NCBI GenBank assembly: GCA_039193385.1
Contig: JBCCWR010000014.1
Location: 1-26,167 of the forward strand
Source of the DNA: JBCCWR01 sp039193385
GTDB lineage: Bacteria; Verrucomicrobiota; Verrucomicrobiia; Methylacidiphilales; JBCCWR01
DNA: 26,167 nt
Reading direction: 5' to 3'
The notes beneath the pieces were generated by a model, which was given only the letters and a program-made list of their open reading frames with translations, had not been told where the DNA came from and ran no database searches. A program made the translations under genes and the position numbers. Shown here piece by piece: positions 1 to 7,021 of this stretch (its first letter is position 1; each line of letters begins with the position of its first letter).

Positions 1-25
1 AAAAAAATTTCAAGAGCATCTGAAA
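1..25 (-). terminator. Probable intrinsic terminator downstream of gpmI
   Basis: Read on the minus strand, a short stem (TTTC/GAAA and AGA/TCT with one bulged base, three-base loop) is followed by a run of seven T at the window edge. It begins 9 bases after the gpmI stop codon. The stem is AT-rich, so the call depends mostly on the T run and the position. Confidence 0.45.
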
Positions 26-33
26 ATGAAAAA

Positions 34-1599
34 TTATTTCTTTTTAATTAATGAGTGTCCTGTCATTTCTGTGGGTTTATCCACACCCAAAAGGTCAAGC
101 AAGGTCGGGGCAACGTCAGCCAGGATGCCGTTTTCCATCTCAATGTTTTGATAATCTTCTCCAAGATAAATGTAATGAACTAGATTCGTCGTATGTGCTG
201 TGTGTGGTGTTCCATTCTCGGCAAACATGCGTTCGCAATTCCCATGATCTGCGGTGACGATGGCTTTTCCGCCTACCTCCAGCAGTCTGGTTAAAATTTG
301 TTCCGCACAGGCATCAATGGTTTCTACGGCTTTAATCGCTGCTTCAAGCGAGCCAGTGTGGCCAACCATGTCAGGATTAGCAAAATTAAGAATAATAAGA
401 TCGTATTTGCCAGACTCGATAGCATCTATTGTTGTCTTGGTAACTTCAGATGAGCTCATCTCAGGTTGTAAATCATAAGTAGCTACTTTAGGCGATGGAA
501 TGACGTTACGTTCTTCGCCTTCATAAGGAGTTTCAACGCCACCATTGAAGAAGAAGGTAACGTGCGGGTATTTTTCCGTTTCAGCTATGCGCATTTGGGT
601 TAGACCTGCTTCGCTAACCACCTGTCCAAGAATTTTACTCATACTCTGAGGGCTGAAGGCAACCTTGACACCCCAGTTGGCATAGCTTTCATCATAGCGT
701 GTAAAAGTAACATAATTGATTTTAGGTCGATTCAAGCGTTCAAAGCTGTCGAAGTTATCGTCCATCCAGGCGATGGAAAGTTGGCGTGCTCGGTCCGAGC
801 GGAAGTTAAAAAAGATGACACTATCGCCGTCATGCATAAGAGGTGTCTCGCAATCGATAAGGCAAATTGGTTTAAGGAATTCATCTGTTATATTTTCACT
901 GTAGGAAAGCTTCATCACATCAATTGGATCATTCGCAGAAGAACCCTCAGCATTGATGATGAGATCATAAGCAAGCTTGGTTCGTTCCCAGCGGCTATCT
1001 CGGTCCATGGCATAGTAACGTCCGATAATAGTGGCTAAAACGCCACAACCGATCTCTTTGATTTGGTCTATAACAGTTTGGATGTAGTCGACTCCACCCG
1101 TGGGTGAAGTGTCTCGGCCATCAGTAATGGCATGCACATAGACTTGATCTGGAGCTAGACCTTTTGCTTTGGCCATTTTTAACAAGGCAAAGAGATGCTC
1201 CATGTGTGAGTGAACGCCACCATCTGAGACCAAGCCGGTTAGGTGTAATTTTGTGCCTGCAGCTTTAGTTTTCTCCATTATTTCGGAGAGAACTTCGTTA
1301 TTAAAAAAACTGCCATCTTTAATGGCCTTATTAATGCGAGTAATGTCTTGGTAAACGATACGTCCTGCGCCGAGATTGAGGTGACCTACTTCCGAATTCC
1401 CCATCTGTCCTTCAGGAAGGCCTACATCTTCACCACTTCCGGATAACATGGATATAGGGTAAGTAGCATAAAGCTTATCGTGAAAAGGTGTTTTCGCCAG
1501 GATGGGGGCATTGCCCTCTCGTTTGACTGCCTGCTCATCCTTTTCATTGGGACTGATACCCCATCCATCACGAATCATTAATAATACCGGCTTCTTCAT
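34..1599 (-). CDS. gpmI: 2,3-bisphosphoglycerate-independent phosphoglycerate mutase
   Basis: Cytoplasmic glycolytic/gluconeogenic enzyme that interconverts 3- and 2-phosphoglycerate through a phosphoserine intermediate at a two-metal (usually Mn) site. The N-terminal RDGWG supplies a metal-binding Asp. MGNSEVGHLNLGAGR contains the catalytic Ser. NPDMVGHTG, TADHGN and PHTAHTTN supply the remaining Asp and His ligands, all in family order. From the ATG at 1599 the protein is 521 residues, the normal family length. An in-frame TTG at 1638 would add 13 residues (MPKVDSIRSLTTS) with no family counterpart, so the ATG is preferred, although neither start has a strong ribosome binding site. It is a single gene, with a 276-bp gap upstream and a likely terminator downstream. 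Confidence 0.97.
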   Translation of the reverse strand: MKKPVLLMIRDGWGISPNEKDEQAVKREGNAPILAKTPFHDKLYATYPISMLSGSGEDVGLPEGQMGNSEVGHLNLGAGRIVYQDITRINKAIKDGSFFNNEVLSEIMEKTKAAGTKLHLTGLVSDGGVHSHMEHLFALLKMAKAKGLAPDQVYVHAITDGRDTSPTGGVDYIQTVIDQIKEIGCGVLATIIGRYYAMDRDSRWERTKLAYDLIINAEGSSANDPIDVMKLSYSENITDEFLKPICLIDCETPLMHDGDSVIFFNFRSDRARQLSIAWMDDNFDSFERLNRPKINYVTFTRYDESYANWGVKVAFSPQSMSKILGQVVSEAGLTQMRIAETEKYPHVTFFFNGGVETPYEGEERNVIPSPKVATYDLQPEMSSSEVTKTTIDAIESGKYDLIILNFANPDMVGHTGSLEAAIKAVETIDACAEQILTRLLEVGGKAIVTADHGNCERMFAENGTPHTAHTTNLVHYIYLGEDYQNIEMENGILADVAPTLLDLLGVDKPTEMTGHSLIKKK

Positions 1600-1875
1600 A
1601 GAAGTGGTAAGTGAACGGATAGAATCCACTTTCGGCAATATAAAAATGGTAAAACACCGTCACCGTGACCTTGCATGCTTAAACCTGCACGATGCCATAG
1701 CGACACGACCATATGCGCAAGATCTTGCTAGTGGAGACTTTATAGCCAACTTATAATATCATCTTTTTGATACAACTGTGTTGTCTCTAAAATCTCTTCT
1801 CCTCAAGCTTTTACACATCTGACTCGCCCTCTATTGCTTAATGCAGGTTAAAATACTGTTTACGTGTGGGGTGAA

Positions 1876-3024
1876 TTAGGCGTCTAGTAATTCCTGCATA
1901 TAAATAGGGTGGTAATTTTCCGTGAGGATTTGGGTGTCTCCAGCTTTAAACATACGAACCTGAGGTATGTTAATTTCAGGTGTCTTATGAGGAGCGTAAA
2001 GAATATCATCGTGCGTTGCGTTCTTTTTATCAATGAACTTGTCAGGGGTAAGGCTTCCACCGAGATGATCACTTCTTCCTGTGGCGACATGAACGGTTCC
2101 TAGAACTTTTTCATCTTGAATGTCACGCCCTGAAACAGGCAAAATCTGAGTACCAAAACCGAGTTCACCGAGCTCACCAGTAACTGGGTCGGCAATTATT
2201 TTATTTTGATGATCTGAGATGGTTTGTAGATTTCCTGATATTAAAGAGGCATGAACGATGCGACCTTCTTCCACCTGCATGAGCCCTATGGTGCCATCTT
2301 CGTATTTCATAGGGAATGCTCCGTGCGCTCCCGTAGGAACGAAATAAATTTCCCCAGCGGGAAGATTCGCCACATCTGGTTTGGTGCCACGGCACAAGCC
2401 ATGTGATTTTTGGGCTTCTTGTTTGCCGAGTTCCAGGGTGAGCGTATATGAATCATCATTGATTGTGAAATCAATCTCCATTTTATCGGCTTTGGTCATG
2501 CCAAGACGAAGTTTCTCCGCATTGGCGCTAACCTCGTTGTAATCAACAGCTAATCCGGATTCCAGAATGATTTTATTAAGGCCGTGGAGAGTAGCACCGC
2601 GAAAACCGTATTTTTTGGCAAAAGCTGTAAGAGGTGCAGTAGCTGAGTATGTAGAAACGCAGAGAATAAGGTCATAATTCGGATAAACGTCTGCTTCTAA
2701 AGACAACTGACGGCCATCTGCAGTGTAAGCATCATCATCATAATCAAGATTGCTGCCCCCACTAATACGAAAAGCAAATAAGTCGCAGGACTCAAATCCT
2801 ATGGCCTGGCCCTCTTCTTCATTCAAACCTTTGTAGAAAACATCATGACCGTATTTTTGAATAGAATAGTCTGGATTACTTAGAAAGGCATAATCTTTGA
2901 TTTCTTGGGCTGGGTCCTCGAGGTCGATGAGAACGCATATTTTTTCTTTTCCAGTTGGTTCAAAGACTGTGTTTAAAAGGCGTGTTAAGGAGAATGCTGG
3001 GTACGTTAAGGTTTCTGTGGTCAT
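1876..3024 (-). CDS. M29-family aminopeptidase-like metalloprotein
   Basis: 382-residue cytoplasmic protein (no signal peptide or membrane segment) resembling the C-terminal catalytic half of M29 thermophilic metalloaminopeptidases (AmpS/AmpT). Five candidate metal ligands appear in the family order and spacing: E225 (NLPAGE), E287 (GELGELGFG), H312 (DEKVLGTVHVATGR), H338 and D340 (THDD). By family knowledge such proteins bind two metals and release N-terminal residues; related proteins include the NicX ring-cleaving dioxygenase, so the substrate cannot be fixed from sequence. The N-terminal ~170 residues diverge from textbook M29 members. The gene stands alone, with 113 bp separating it from the upstream FHA gene and no clear promoter. 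The fold-level call is fairly secure and the peptidase activity is inferred. Confidence 0.72.
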   Translation of the reverse strand: MTTETLTYPAFSLTRLLNTVFEPTGKEKICVLIDLEDPAQEIKDYAFLSNPDYSIQKYGHDVFYKGLNEEEGQAIGFESCDLFAFRISGGSNLDYDDDAYTADGRQLSLEADVYPNYDLILCVSTYSATAPLTAFAKKYGFRGATLHGLNKIILESGLAVDYNEVSANAEKLRLGMTKADKMEIDFTINDDSYTLTLELGKQEAQKSHGLCRGTKPDVANLPAGEIYFVPTGAHGAFPMKYEDGTIGLMQVEEGRIVHASLISGNLQTISDHQNKIIADPVTGELGELGFGTQILPVSGRDIQDEKVLGTVHVATGRSDHLGGSLTPDKFIDKKNATHDDILYAPHKTPEINIPQVRMFKAGDTQILTENYHPIYMQELLDA

Positions 3025-3078
3025 GAAATTAAATTACTTTCCGGTTAAAAGTTAAGCATTGTTCAAGTAGGTACTATC

Positions 3079-3097
3079 CAATGATTTTGGATCATTG
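3079..3097. repeat. Short inverted repeat between FHA and M29-like genes
   Basis: CAATGAT, TTTGG, ATCATTG: a perfect 7-bp inverted repeat with a 5-base loop, 55 bp upstream of the M29-like start codon. There is no T run on either side, so it is not an intrinsic terminator. It could be an operator or an mRNA hairpin. Confidence 0.4.
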
Positions 3098-3137
3098 CAA
3101 CCCGAAGATCAAAGAATCTAGTTCTAGGAGGTTTCTA

Positions 3138-3974
3138 TTAGCCAAAGATGAGCCAAAGGGTGATTCCGCTAATTAGAACGAATGCGGTAATAATAATGGA
3201 TAGAACGATCGTTTTAGTTTCTTCAAAAGTTATAATGTCATTTTGTGAGGAATGAACTGACTTGGTTCGATAAAGGTATCTGAGGTACCTTTTGTAATGA
3301 ATACTGCGGTAGATAGAAGTAGAAATTTTCTGGACTGTCTGTTCGATATTCTTTTGGACCCCGTTTATGTTGTGAGTCAAAGAGTTGGGTAAATTCCCAT
3401 TTGCAGGCGGGTGAGGTGCAGTGCGGTTCATATGGTGTGTAGCCCTTGTATTCATAGCCTGATGCAGCGGTATAGGCTTTTGCTCGATAGTCGCGGACTC
3501 GTCGCCAGCTTCTAAAGTTGAAACTGGAATAGCAGGGCGAGGTCCCAGAGTGAATTTACGTGTGGCTTTGCCAATCTCTTCTTCTATTTTTTTAACCTTT
3601 AAAGCTTCAACTTCTTTGGTGTTTTTCATGCCACGCGCTTTGCGAGAAAATAAAAAAACTGTTTCCGGAGTGTGGATTTTTTCAACACAGAAGGCCAGGT
3701 TCTCTTCACCAATACCAATAATATCACCATCCTTGAGTTCCATTTGTTTTTCAATGGGCATACCGTTTAACATAGTTCCATTGATGGATCGTAGATCTTC
3801 TATGTAATAGCCTGAGGCTTCATGAAATATACGTGCATGAACAGGACAAATGGTCTGATCTTCTAAATGAATCTGGCAGCCAGCCATGTGTCCAATATAG
3901 ACCTCATCGCTGGTAATATCTGTTTGTTCAGACTGCTGTTCGCGGTCTTTGGGTAGCTTAATTACCACTGCCAT
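3138..3974 (-). CDS. FHA-domain protein with C-terminal membrane anchor
   Basis: 278 residues. A forkhead-associated domain covers about residues 20-100: VYIGHMAGCQIHLED, then VHARIF, YYIEDLRSINGTMLNG and LKDGDIIGIG, matching the usual strand order. FHA domains normally bind phosphothreonine. Here the Arg of the G-R motif is His29 and the Ser of SxxH is Cys43, while His46 and the N65-G66 pair remain, so phosphopeptide binding may be altered or lost. Residues ~100-250 are a basic, probably disordered linker. The last ~26 residues (TIVLSIIITAFVLISG and following) form one hydrophobic helix, so the protein is probably tail-anchored with the FHA domain in the cytoplasm. Neighbours are rnc upstream (110 bp) and the M29-like gene downstream. 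The partner is unknown and no kinase gene is nearby. Confidence 0.85.
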   Translation of the reverse strand: MAVVIKLPKDREQQSEQTDITSDEVYIGHMAGCQIHLEDQTICPVHARIFHEASGYYIEDLRSINGTMLNGMPIEKQMELKDGDIIGIGEENLAFCVEKIHTPETVFLFSRKARGMKNTKEVEALKVKKIEEEIGKATRKFTLGPRPAIPVSTLEAGDESATIEQKPIPLHQAMNTRATHHMNRTAPHPPANGNLPNSLTHNINGVQKNIEQTVQKISTSIYRSIHYKRYLRYLYRTKSVHSSQNDIITFEETKTIVLSIIITAFVLISGITLWLIFG

Positions 3975-4084
3975 AGTCTCATTTGGTATCGGATTTTATG
4001 GCTTAGTCTTAAGTATGAAATTGATGCTCCTGCCATGCTTGGAAGTGTTTTCGAAAATATTGTTGTGGAAAATGAGTGAAAAAA

Positions 4085-4774
4085 TTAGCTCCCAGAATGG
4101 GATAGATCTAGCGCAGCTTGAGCGGCGGCTGCCTCCGCAGCTTTCTTGCTGGAACCTTCACCTGTAGCCAGTGTTTCACCATTCGCTTTTACTGCGACAG
4201 TATAGGTTTTATCATGATCCGGGCCAGATTCATCAAGCGTTTCGTAAATCGGAGTAGGTTTCCCTTGGCTTTGAAGAAGCTCTTGCAAGTTTCCTTTGGG
4301 ATTAAAGGAAAGGTCGTTGCAGGAGTGTTTTTTGATAATGCTTGCAAAGTTTTTGTGAATCCAGGCTGTGGCCGTTTTGTAATCAGAATCGAGAAAGAGA
4401 GCACCGATGACTGCCTCAAGAGCATCGGCAAGGTTGGAAGTTTTTGTGCGACCTTCATTTTTTTCTTCACCTCGGCCTAGAGCCAAGTATTGACCAAGCT
4501 GCAGTTCACTAGCGAGTTCGGCCAATGTTTCGCGATTCACCAAACGGGCACGCAGTTGGGTCAGATTTCCCTCAGCCTGTTGTGGTAATTCATCAAAAAG
4601 ATAAATGGTTAAAGCTAGCTGTAGCACTGCATCACCGAGAAATTCGAGACGCTGATTATCTCTCAGCTTTTTACGCAGCTCATATCCTTTAGATGGGTGG
4701 GTCAGAGCAAGCTGAAGCAGTGACTTGTCCTTAAAGTGGTACTTCAGCTTTTTTTCAAAGGCTTCTATTTCCAT
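4085..4774 (-). CDS. rnc: Ribonuclease III
   Basis: Double-strand-specific endoribonuclease that matures rRNA precursors and processes structured mRNAs; it acts as a dimer. The RNase III domain carries the signature QRLEFLGDAV (E44, D48) and NLADALEAVIGALFLD (D117, E120). These are the four catalytic/metal residues, each offset by three from E. coli numbering. The C-terminal double-strand RNA-binding domain covers about residues 158-224 (NLQELLQSQGKP to GSSKKAAEAAAAQAAL). The start chosen is the ATG at 4774 (229 residues, normal family length). Upstream ATGs at 4834 and 4855 would add 20-27 residues and overlap the end of ftsH. With the chosen start the gene follows ftsH by 25 bp, so the two are probably co-transcribed. 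Confidence 0.95.
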   Translation of the reverse strand: MEIEAFEKKLKYHFKDKSLLQLALTHPSKGYELRKKLRDNQRLEFLGDAVLQLALTIYLFDELPQQAEGNLTQLRARLVNRETLAELASELQLGQYLALGRGEEKNEGRTKTSNLADALEAVIGALFLDSDYKTATAWIHKNFASIIKKHSCNDLSFNPKGNLQELLQSQGKPTPIYETLDESGPDHDKTYTVAVKANGETLATGEGSSKKAAEAAAAQAALDLSHSGS

Positions 4775-4799
4775 GCATTGATGGTCAAGGTGTTTGCGG

Positions 4800-6914
4800 T
4801 CAGGCCCCGGCAGGTGCGCCTCCAAGATCGCCATCGGCGAGTAAACCGTCTTCATCCTTTTCTTTATCTTCCTGCTTGGCCTCGTCCAGCGTTTCCTGTG
4901 GTAAAGGCGCGGTGGGTGGCGTTACATTTTTGGGAGGAGGATTTTTGATTTTACCGTATTTAACGATCTCTTCGATATGGCTGCCATCAAGTGTCTCATA
5001 TTCAAGCAATGCTTCAGCTATTAGCTTTAGTTTACGCTTGTTACGCTGAAGCGTACGCTTGGCGATGTTGTAAGCCTCATTAACCAATCCAAGCACTTCC
5101 TCATCAATGGATTGAGCGGTTGCCTCACTGTATGAGCGATTGCGTCCTAAATCCCGTCCTAAGAAGATGTGATCTTCGTCCTGGCCATACTTGACCATAC
5201 CAAGGTTCTCACTCATACCCCAGTCGCACACCATTCTTCTGGCAATTGATGTCGCTTGTTGAATGTCGCCGGATGCGCCGCTGCAGACATCTCCCAGAAA
5301 GAGTTCTTCAGCAACACGTCCACCCATAATCATACACATAAGATCGAGTAACTTCAGTTTGTAATAACTGAGGTGATCTTTTTCCGGTAGTGACATAGTT
5401 ACCCCAAGGGCAGGTCCACGTGGGATAATAGAAACTTTGTGTAATGGATCTGTATTTTTGAGGAGAACATTGAGAAGAGCGTGACCCGCCTCATGGTAGG
5501 CAGTGTTCTTTTTCTCTTCCTCAGTCATAGCCATGGAACGGCGTTCACGTCCCCAGCGCACTTTATCACGAGCTTCTTCGAGGTCTGCTTGAACAATATT
5601 TTCCGCATCGCGACGTGCGGCCAGGAGTGCAGCTTCGTTAATAAGATTAGCTAATTCCGCACCAGAAAAACCAGGTGTACCTCGAGCGATAGCACCCATC
5701 TTTACCTCTTCATTCAACTTAACTTTCTTGGCATGAACTCCGAGGATTTGCTCCCGTCCTTTGACATCTGGCAGGTTGACGACGACCTCACGGTCAAAAC
5801 GCCCTGGACGCAGCAGCGCGGGATCAAGAACATCTTTACGGTTGGTTGCTGCGATGATGATGACCCCTTCCTGAGAGTCAATACCATCCATCTCCACAAG
5901 CAATGCATTCAATGTTTGTTCGCGTTCATCATGACCGCCGCCAAGTCCTTGTCCACGGCTTCGACCAACAGCATCAATCTCATCAATAAAAATCAGGCAA
6001 GGTGCGGACTTGCGCCCCTGTTCAAACATATCCCGCACACGTGAAGCTCCCACGCCGACAAACATTTCCACAAAATCAGAACCACTGATGCCATAAAAGG
6101 GCACATCTGCTTCTCCAGCAATAGCTTTAGCAAGAAGCGTTTTACCTGTTCCGGGAGGTCCAACCATGAGAACCCCTTTGGGAATTCTGCCTCCGAGGCG
6201 TTGAAATTTTTTAGGATCTTTTAGGTAGTCGACTATTTCTGTGACTTCTTCTTTAGCTTCATCTACGCCGGCCACATCAGAAAACGTAATCTTGTTTTTA
6301 TCTTTGTTGAGCATTTTGGCTTTGCTTTTGCCAAAGCTGAAGGCGGACTTACCGGCCATCTTGAGCTGCTGCCGGAAGAGGAAATAAATGAGAACAATGA
6401 AAAGAATAAAGGGTAAAACTCCAAAAAAGGCCTGCCAAAATTGATTTTGATCCGGCTTTTGGTTAACCACAGGAAAACCGTTGGTTTTTAACTTTTCGCG
6501 TAATTCTTCACCCCAGAAAACAGGGTCGAAATAAACTTTAAACTTTTTTGATCCAGAATCAGCCACTTCTGAAGTGATATTTGTTGTCGATTTGTAACTA
6601 AAAGTACCTGTGAGATAAGTGATTTTATTATGAGGCTCATTAACCAGCGTGATTTCTTCAATCTTTCCTTTTTCCAGGTAGTCGTAGAACTGTTGCATGG
6701 TTAGCGTTCTGCTACCGGACGTTCCTTTTTTATTGAGATACAGAAAAGAAATAACCATCAAGATGGCTGCACTAAAAAAGAGGAGCCCGCGCCAGTTCGG
6801 CTGTTGGGGCGAACGTTTCTCTCCGTTTGATCCCGAAGGCTCCTGATCGGGAGCTTTGGGATATTTAGGAGATTGATTCTGTTGATCTGGTTGTTGATTT
6901 TTATCCGTTGACAT
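4800..6914 (-). CDS. ftsH: ATP-dependent zinc metalloprotease FtsH
   Basis: Inner-membrane AAA+ protease that extracts and degrades membrane and short-lived cytosolic proteins as a hexamer. A hydrophilic 40-residue N-terminus rich in Gln, Pro and Ser precedes TM1 (about residues 43-60). A periplasmic domain follows, then TM2 (about 163-180). The AAA module has Walker A GPPGTGKT (252-259), the pore loop FVGVG, Walker B LIFIDEID (307-314) and the second region of homology ATNRKDVLDPALLRPGRFDR. The peptidase domain has HEAGH (474-478) and the third zinc ligand D550 in GASGDIQQAT. The acidic, proline-rich tail is longer than that of E. coli FtsH, giving 704 residues. The start ATG at 6914 has no clear Shine-Dalgarno sequence and lies next to an inverted repeat. 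rnc follows in the same direction. Confidence 0.98.
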   Translation of the reverse strand: MSTDKNQQPDQQNQSPKYPKAPDQEPSGSNGEKRSPQQPNWRGLLFFSAAILMVISFLYLNKKGTSGSRTLTMQQFYDYLEKGKIEEITLVNEPHNKITYLTGTFSYKSTTNITSEVADSGSKKFKVYFDPVFWGEELREKLKTNGFPVVNQKPDQNQFWQAFFGVLPFILFIVLIYFLFRQQLKMAGKSAFSFGKSKAKMLNKDKNKITFSDVAGVDEAKEEVTEIVDYLKDPKKFQRLGGRIPKGVLMVGPPGTGKTLLAKAIAGEADVPFYGISGSDFVEMFVGVGASRVRDMFEQGRKSAPCLIFIDEIDAVGRSRGQGLGGGHDEREQTLNALLVEMDGIDSQEGVIIIAATNRKDVLDPALLRPGRFDREVVVNLPDVKGREQILGVHAKKVKLNEEVKMGAIARGTPGFSGAELANLINEAALLAARRDAENIVQADLEEARDKVRWGRERRSMAMTEEEKKNTAYHEAGHALLNVLLKNTDPLHKVSIIPRGPALGVTMSLPEKDHLSYYKLKLLDLMCMIMGGRVAEELFLGDVCSGASGDIQQATSIARRMVCDWGMSENLGMVKYGQDEDHIFLGRDLGRNRSYSEATAQSIDEEVLGLVNEAYNIAKRTLQRNKRKLKLIAEALLEYETLDGSHIEEIVKYGKIKNPPPKNVTPPTAPLPQETLDEAKQEDKEKDEDGLLADGDLGGAPAGA

Positions 6915-6917
6915 TCA

Positions 6918-6951
6918 TTGCCAAAGTAACATAGCCAGGCACCATTGGCAA
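6918..6951 (-). repeat. Inverted repeat in the ftsH 5' region
   Basis: TTGCCAA at 6918-6924 and TTGGCAA at 6945-6951 form a perfect 7-bp inverted repeat separated by 20 bases. The inner edge begins four bases upstream of the ftsH ATG. It could be a DNA operator, or in the mRNA a stem covering the ribosome entry region. No Shine-Dalgarno sequence is visible here. Confidence 0.35.
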
Positions 6952-7004
6952 CCACGCTGTCATATTAAATCCCAGGCTACTTAACTATGAGAATTTTAAG
7001 TTTT

Positions 7005-7020
7005 AAGCTTTTTAAAGCTT
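7005..7020. repeat. AT-rich hairpin just after the glutaminase gene
   Basis: AAGCTTT, TT, AAAGCTT: a 7-bp inverted repeat directly after the stop codon of the glutaminase fusion gene (minus strand). No T run follows on the minus strand, so it is a weak terminator candidate at best. It may stabilise the 3' end of the transcript. Confidence 0.35.
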
Positions 7021-7021
7021 C

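Noticed and set aside
1600..1638. TTG-initiated N-terminal extension of gpmI
   Set aside because: The extra 13 residues have no counterpart in the family, and the internal ATG gives normal length.
1639..1875. Gap upstream of gpmI checked for a small gene or RNA
   Set aside because: No conserved small ORF, convincing hairpin with T run or tRNA-like fold could be identified by eye.
3079..3097. Hairpin considered as a terminator for the FHA gene
   Set aside because: No T run follows the stem on the minus strand; kept only as an inverted repeat.
4118..4480. Plus-strand frame of 120 codons opposite rnc
   Set aside because: Antisense to the RNase III catalytic and RNA-binding domains; no start signal and no recognisable motifs.
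4775..4855. Longer rnc starting inside ftsH
   Set aside because: It would add 27 residues before the conserved RNase III N-terminus and overlap ftsH by 56 bp. The ATG at 4774 matches family length.
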